A DNA stretch of 64,000 bases from Nocardia vaccinii NBRC 15922 (GTDB lineage: Bacteria > Actinomycetota > Actinomycetes > Mycobacteriales > Mycobacteriaceae): NCBI RefSeq assembly GCF_001613305.1, contig NZ_BDCC01000007.1, positions 124,001 through 188,000 of the forward strand, read 5' to 3'. The notes below the pieces were generated by a model. That model was not told the DNA's origin. It made no database searches and worked only from the letters and a program-made list of their open reading frames with translations. Position numbers and translations under genes: made by a program. Below, in pieces: positions 61,479 through 64,000 of the stretch; the stretch's first letter is position 1; every line of letters begins with the position of its first letter.

Positions 61479-61995
61479 ACGGCCCCTTCCACGAGTGTGA
61501 CTGACCAGCGACAAATTCAGTGGAATCTGTTCAGCGGCTACGTGCTCGATCTTCGTGTCCGATATCTGGAACCTCTGGTCACAACCGTCGACATCGAATT
61601 CGTGCGTCATCGCGGATCGCAGCGTCGTGGCGTCGGAAAACGCCCTCCTCGTGATTTCAGGCTAGCAGCTAGCATCATCCCAGCAAACAGCCTTGATCCG
61701 CGCACCCGGGTTGCTCGGGAAGTCCGGTAACCGGCGCTCGCCGGTGTATCCGCGCGCACGCGGCACCCCACCAGCGGGAAGGTGGTGTTACCGGCAGTCG
61801 TCGGACGATGTGTGGCGGTAACCTCTTCGGGCGTCGCGGTCGAATTCGCCTGCGCCGCTTCTGCTCGACCGCGGAGTGCGTGGTGCCGGCGTGAGGCTTT
61901 TTCTCAGCGGCGCAAGCGATTCCGCGCGTGGCTCGGTGCACTCGGCTCCGGCCGCACGAACCCCACCATCCGATCTCTCGCCTGGAGCCGCATCA
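61479..61995. other. intergenic region between divergent G6PD and P450 genes
   Basis: Several frames cross it but none has coding-like third positions. It should contain promoters of both genes. Nothing further recognised. Confidence 0.35.
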
Positions 61996-63231
61996 GTGAC
62001 ACGACCTTCGATCGAGACCGCCACGACCTCGCCGACCGACTTCGCCGGTCCGCGGGTGGCGCTGTACACCGAGGAATTCTCCGCCGACCCGCACCGCGCC
62101 TATCGCGATATGCGCGCGCGGTACGGCTCGCTGGTACCGGTGGATCTCGCGCCCGGCGTGCCCGCGACCCTGGTGATCGGCTACCGCACCGCGCTGCGCA
62201 TCCTGCACGATCCCGCACATTTCCCGGCCGATTCCCGGATCTGGCAACGCGATATCCCGAGAGACTGCCCGGTGCTGCCGATGTTGGAATGGCGTCCCGC
62301 CGCGATCCGCACCAGCGGCGCCGAACACCAGCGCTACCGGCAGGCCACGGTCGACGGCGTCAACGGGATCGATCAGTTCGCGTTGCGTGGCGTCGTGGAG
62401 CAGGTCGCCTTCTCGCTGATCAACGGTTTCTGCGCCGCGGGCACCGCCGATCTGATCTCGCAATATGCGCTGCCGCTCGCGTTCACCATGATCAACGCCA
62501 TGCTCGGCTGTCCGCAGGACATCGGTCAGCGTGCCGCGGCCGGGATGGCGGCGATGTTCGACGGCGTGAACGCGGCCGAAGGCAGCGCCATGTTCGCCGG
62601 TGCGATGTCGGACCTGGTGTCTCTCAAGCGGTCCCATCCCGGCGACGATGTCGTGACGCGACTGCTGCAGCATCGGACCGAACTCGACAACGAGGAAATG
62701 ATCCATCAGGTGCTGTCGTTCTACGGCGCGGGAATCGAACCGCTGCAGAACCTGATCGCCAACACACTGCAGCTGATGCTCACCGACGACCGGTTCGGCG
62801 GCGGCCTGCTCGGCGGCAGCCTGTCGACCCGGGACGCCCTGGACGAACTGCTCTTCACCGATCCGCCCCTGTCGAACTACGCGATAACCTTTCCGCGGCA
62901 ACCGATCCTGATCGATGATGTCTGGCTCCCGGCGCACCAGCCCGTCATGATCAGCCTGGCCGCCTGCAACAACGATCCCGAGATCAACAACGGCGAGTAC
63001 ACCGACAACCGTTCACATCTCGCCTGGAGCGCCGGTCCCCATGCCTGCCCGGCGAATTCGGTGGCATATCTGATCGCCCAGGACGCCATCGACCAGCTGC
63101 TCGACGCCCTGCCGGAACTGAGCCTGGCCGTGCCCAGAGACGAATTGTCTTGGCGGCCCGGACCTTTTCACCGCTCACTGACCGCGCTGCCGGTCGTATT
63201 TCCCGCCACGCCACCCCTGACCTTGCCGTGA
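61996..63231 (+). CDS. atypical cytochrome P450 (CYP157-like)
   Basis: A 411-residue P450. The heme Cys is C351 in WSAGPHACPAN. Two otherwise conserved features are missing: the K-helix ExxR reads E284-L-L-F287, and the I-helix (FYGAGIEPL, 242-250) lacks the acid-Thr pair. Actinobacterial CYP157 proteins are known to lack ExxR and are often found with conservon genes, which are not seen here. GTG 61996 has GGAG 8 nt upstream; the longer frame is not coding-like. It may be a non-oxygenase heme protein. Confidence 0.85.
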   Translation: MTRPSIETATTSPTDFAGPRVALYTEEFSADPHRAYRDMRARYGSLVPVDLAPGVPATLVIGYRTALRILHDPAHFPADSRIWQRDIPRDCPVLPMLEWRPAAIRTSGAEHQRYRQATVDGVNGIDQFALRGVVEQVAFSLINGFCAAGTADLISQYALPLAFTMINAMLGCPQDIGQRAAAGMAAMFDGVNAAEGSAMFAGAMSDLVSLKRSHPGDDVVTRLLQHRTELDNEEMIHQVLSFYGAGIEPLQNLIANTLQLMLTDDRFGGGLLGGSLSTRDALDELLFTDPPLSNYAITFPRQPILIDDVWLPAHQPVMISLAACNNDPEINNGEYTDNRSHLAWSAGPHACPANSVAYLIAQDAIDQLLDALPELSLAVPRDELSWRPGPFHRSLTALPVVFPATPPLTLP

Positions 63232-63256
63232 CATCGCTGCCGCCGCGCGGGCCGAA

Positions 63257-64000
63257 TCACGGCGCGCGCGGGACGGCCGCGGCTACCTCGCGCCGCGAGC
63301 GGATGCCGAGCTTGGCCAGAATATTCGACACGTGTGACTGAATCGTCCTGCGCGACAGGAACATTTGAGCAGCGATATCGGAGTTCGAGAACCCTTCGGC
63401 CACCAGGGCGGCCACCTTGCGTTCGGTCTCGGTCAGCGCCGGCCAACCGAACTTGGGACGGTTGCGTGGGCCGCGCACGCCGCGGCGGATGCCGTAGGGC
63501 CGCACCCGCGCGACCGCGCGAGCGCTGTCCCACGCGGCGCCCAGCCGCGAAAACCCTTCCACCGCTGTGTCGAGCGCCGCGCGGGCGTCGGCCACCCGCC
63601 CCGACGCGGCGAGCAGCACGGCGGCGTTCTCGTGGGACTGCGCCTCGTGCAGCGGCCATCGGGCCCGCGCGAACGACCGCGCGGCATCGAGCACGGTCGT
63701 CGCGTCGCGCTCCGCCATACCCCGGCACAGCAGTGCGGTCGCGGTTCTGGCCGGGGTCTGCCGGCGCGCCACCAGGGCGTCGGCAGCCGCGGTCACGGTC
63801 CGAGCCGCATCGTCGTCGCCGACGTCGGCCGCCAGCCGGGCGATATCGGGAAAGGTGTAATACAACGTCGGTCCGGCCAGGCTGTCGGTCAGTTCGTGAT
63901 ACGCGTCCAGCAGCAGCTTCAGCGCCAGGTCCGAATTGCCGGTCGTCTCGTGTACCAGCGCGTTGACCCAGGGATGGAACTGTGCGTAGCCGTTACTGCC
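63257..64000 (-). CDS. LuxR-family regulator, C-terminal part (partial)
   Basis: The frame is open to the right edge, so the N-terminus is outside the window; 247 residues are visible. The C-terminal LuxR/GerE HTH is at the end (LTETERKVAALVAEGFSNSD, IAAQMFLSRRTIQSHVSNIL). The preceding 170 residues are Ala/Arg-rich helical repeats like the TPR arm of LAL/MalT-type regulators. It is convergent with the P450, 25 bp apart. Probably a large ATP-dependent regulator. Confidence 0.88.
   Translation of the reverse strand, partial: GSNGYAQFHPWVNALVHETTGNSDLALKLLLDAYHELTDSLAGPTLYYTFPDIARLAADVGDDDAARTVTAAADALVARRQTPARTATALLCRGMAERDATTVLDAARSFARARWPLHEAQSHENAAVLLAASGRVADARAALDTAVEGFSRLGAAWDSARAVARVRPYGIRRGVRGPRNRPKFGWPALTETERKVAALVAEGFSNSDIAAQMFLSRRTIQSHVSNILAKLGIRSRREVAAAVPRAP

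Overview
The window is high-GC actinobacterial DNA. The families present (XRE/DUF5753 plus DUF397 pair, Rpf-like muralidase, MmyB-type regulator, PAS-ANTAR protein, AEP-type Rep, DUF2637-type transfer protein) and the 3' end of a tRNA-Arg(ACG) gene point to Nocardia or a close mycolic-acid actinomycete. The genus is an inference.

Layout. (1) 1-6022: tail of an unknown gene, then a three-gene operon of GHKL/MORC-like ATPase, PD-(D/E)XK nuclease (DUF4420 type) and Z1 helicase, a known type of restriction-like defence operon. (2) 6129-19650, minus strand: conjugative-element module with a giant DNA methylase/SNF2-type helicase, a primase-ADP-ribosyltransferase-glutaredoxin fusion, membrane and small proteins. 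Five leaders here carry a 9-bp direct repeat. (3) 19425-33711, minus strand: a tightly coupled operon (many 4-bp ATGA/GTGA overlaps) for a heptose-based metabolite: a fused isomerase-kinase-adenylyltransferase, HldD-like epimerase, family 9 glycosyltransferase, carbamoyltransferase, SHMT-like PLP enzyme, P450, radical SAM enzyme, methyltransferase, nucleoside hydrolase, an acyltransferase-SGNH fusion and several unknown small proteins. A divergent class IV aminotransferase and an HTH-FGE fusion (33838-35604) flank it. (4) 35733-46760: Nudix hydrolase, XRE/TPR-like regulator, DUF5753 regulator with DUF397 partner, aminoglycoside-phosphotransferase-like kinase with a large STAND NTPase, an unknown 470-residue protein and an AbiEi/AbiEii toxin-antitoxin pair. 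(5) 46848-50605: AEP primase-like Rep and a DUF2637-type transfer protein. (6) 51055-51088: a copy of the tRNA-Arg(ACG) 3' end, read as attR of an integrative element lying to its left. (7) 51090-64000: probably chromosome proper, with HipBA, a HEAT-repeat protein, small exported proteins, regulator/alcohol dehydrogenase pair, PAS-ANTAR protein, Rpf-like protein, DUF2231 protein, an atypical glucose-6-phosphate dehydrogenase, a CYP157-like P450 and a partial LuxR regulator.

Reading together: nearly everything left of 51.09 kb may be one large integrative element carrying a defence operon, anti-host polyvalent proteins, a toxin-antitoxin pair and a biosynthetic cluster as cargo. No integrase and no FtsK/TraB translocase is visible, so the element is incomplete here, larger than the window, or decayed. 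The most unusual items are the heptose cluster, the polyvalent primase fusion, the shared 9-bp repeats, and an almost identical C-terminal tail on two unrelated proteins 15 kb apart.
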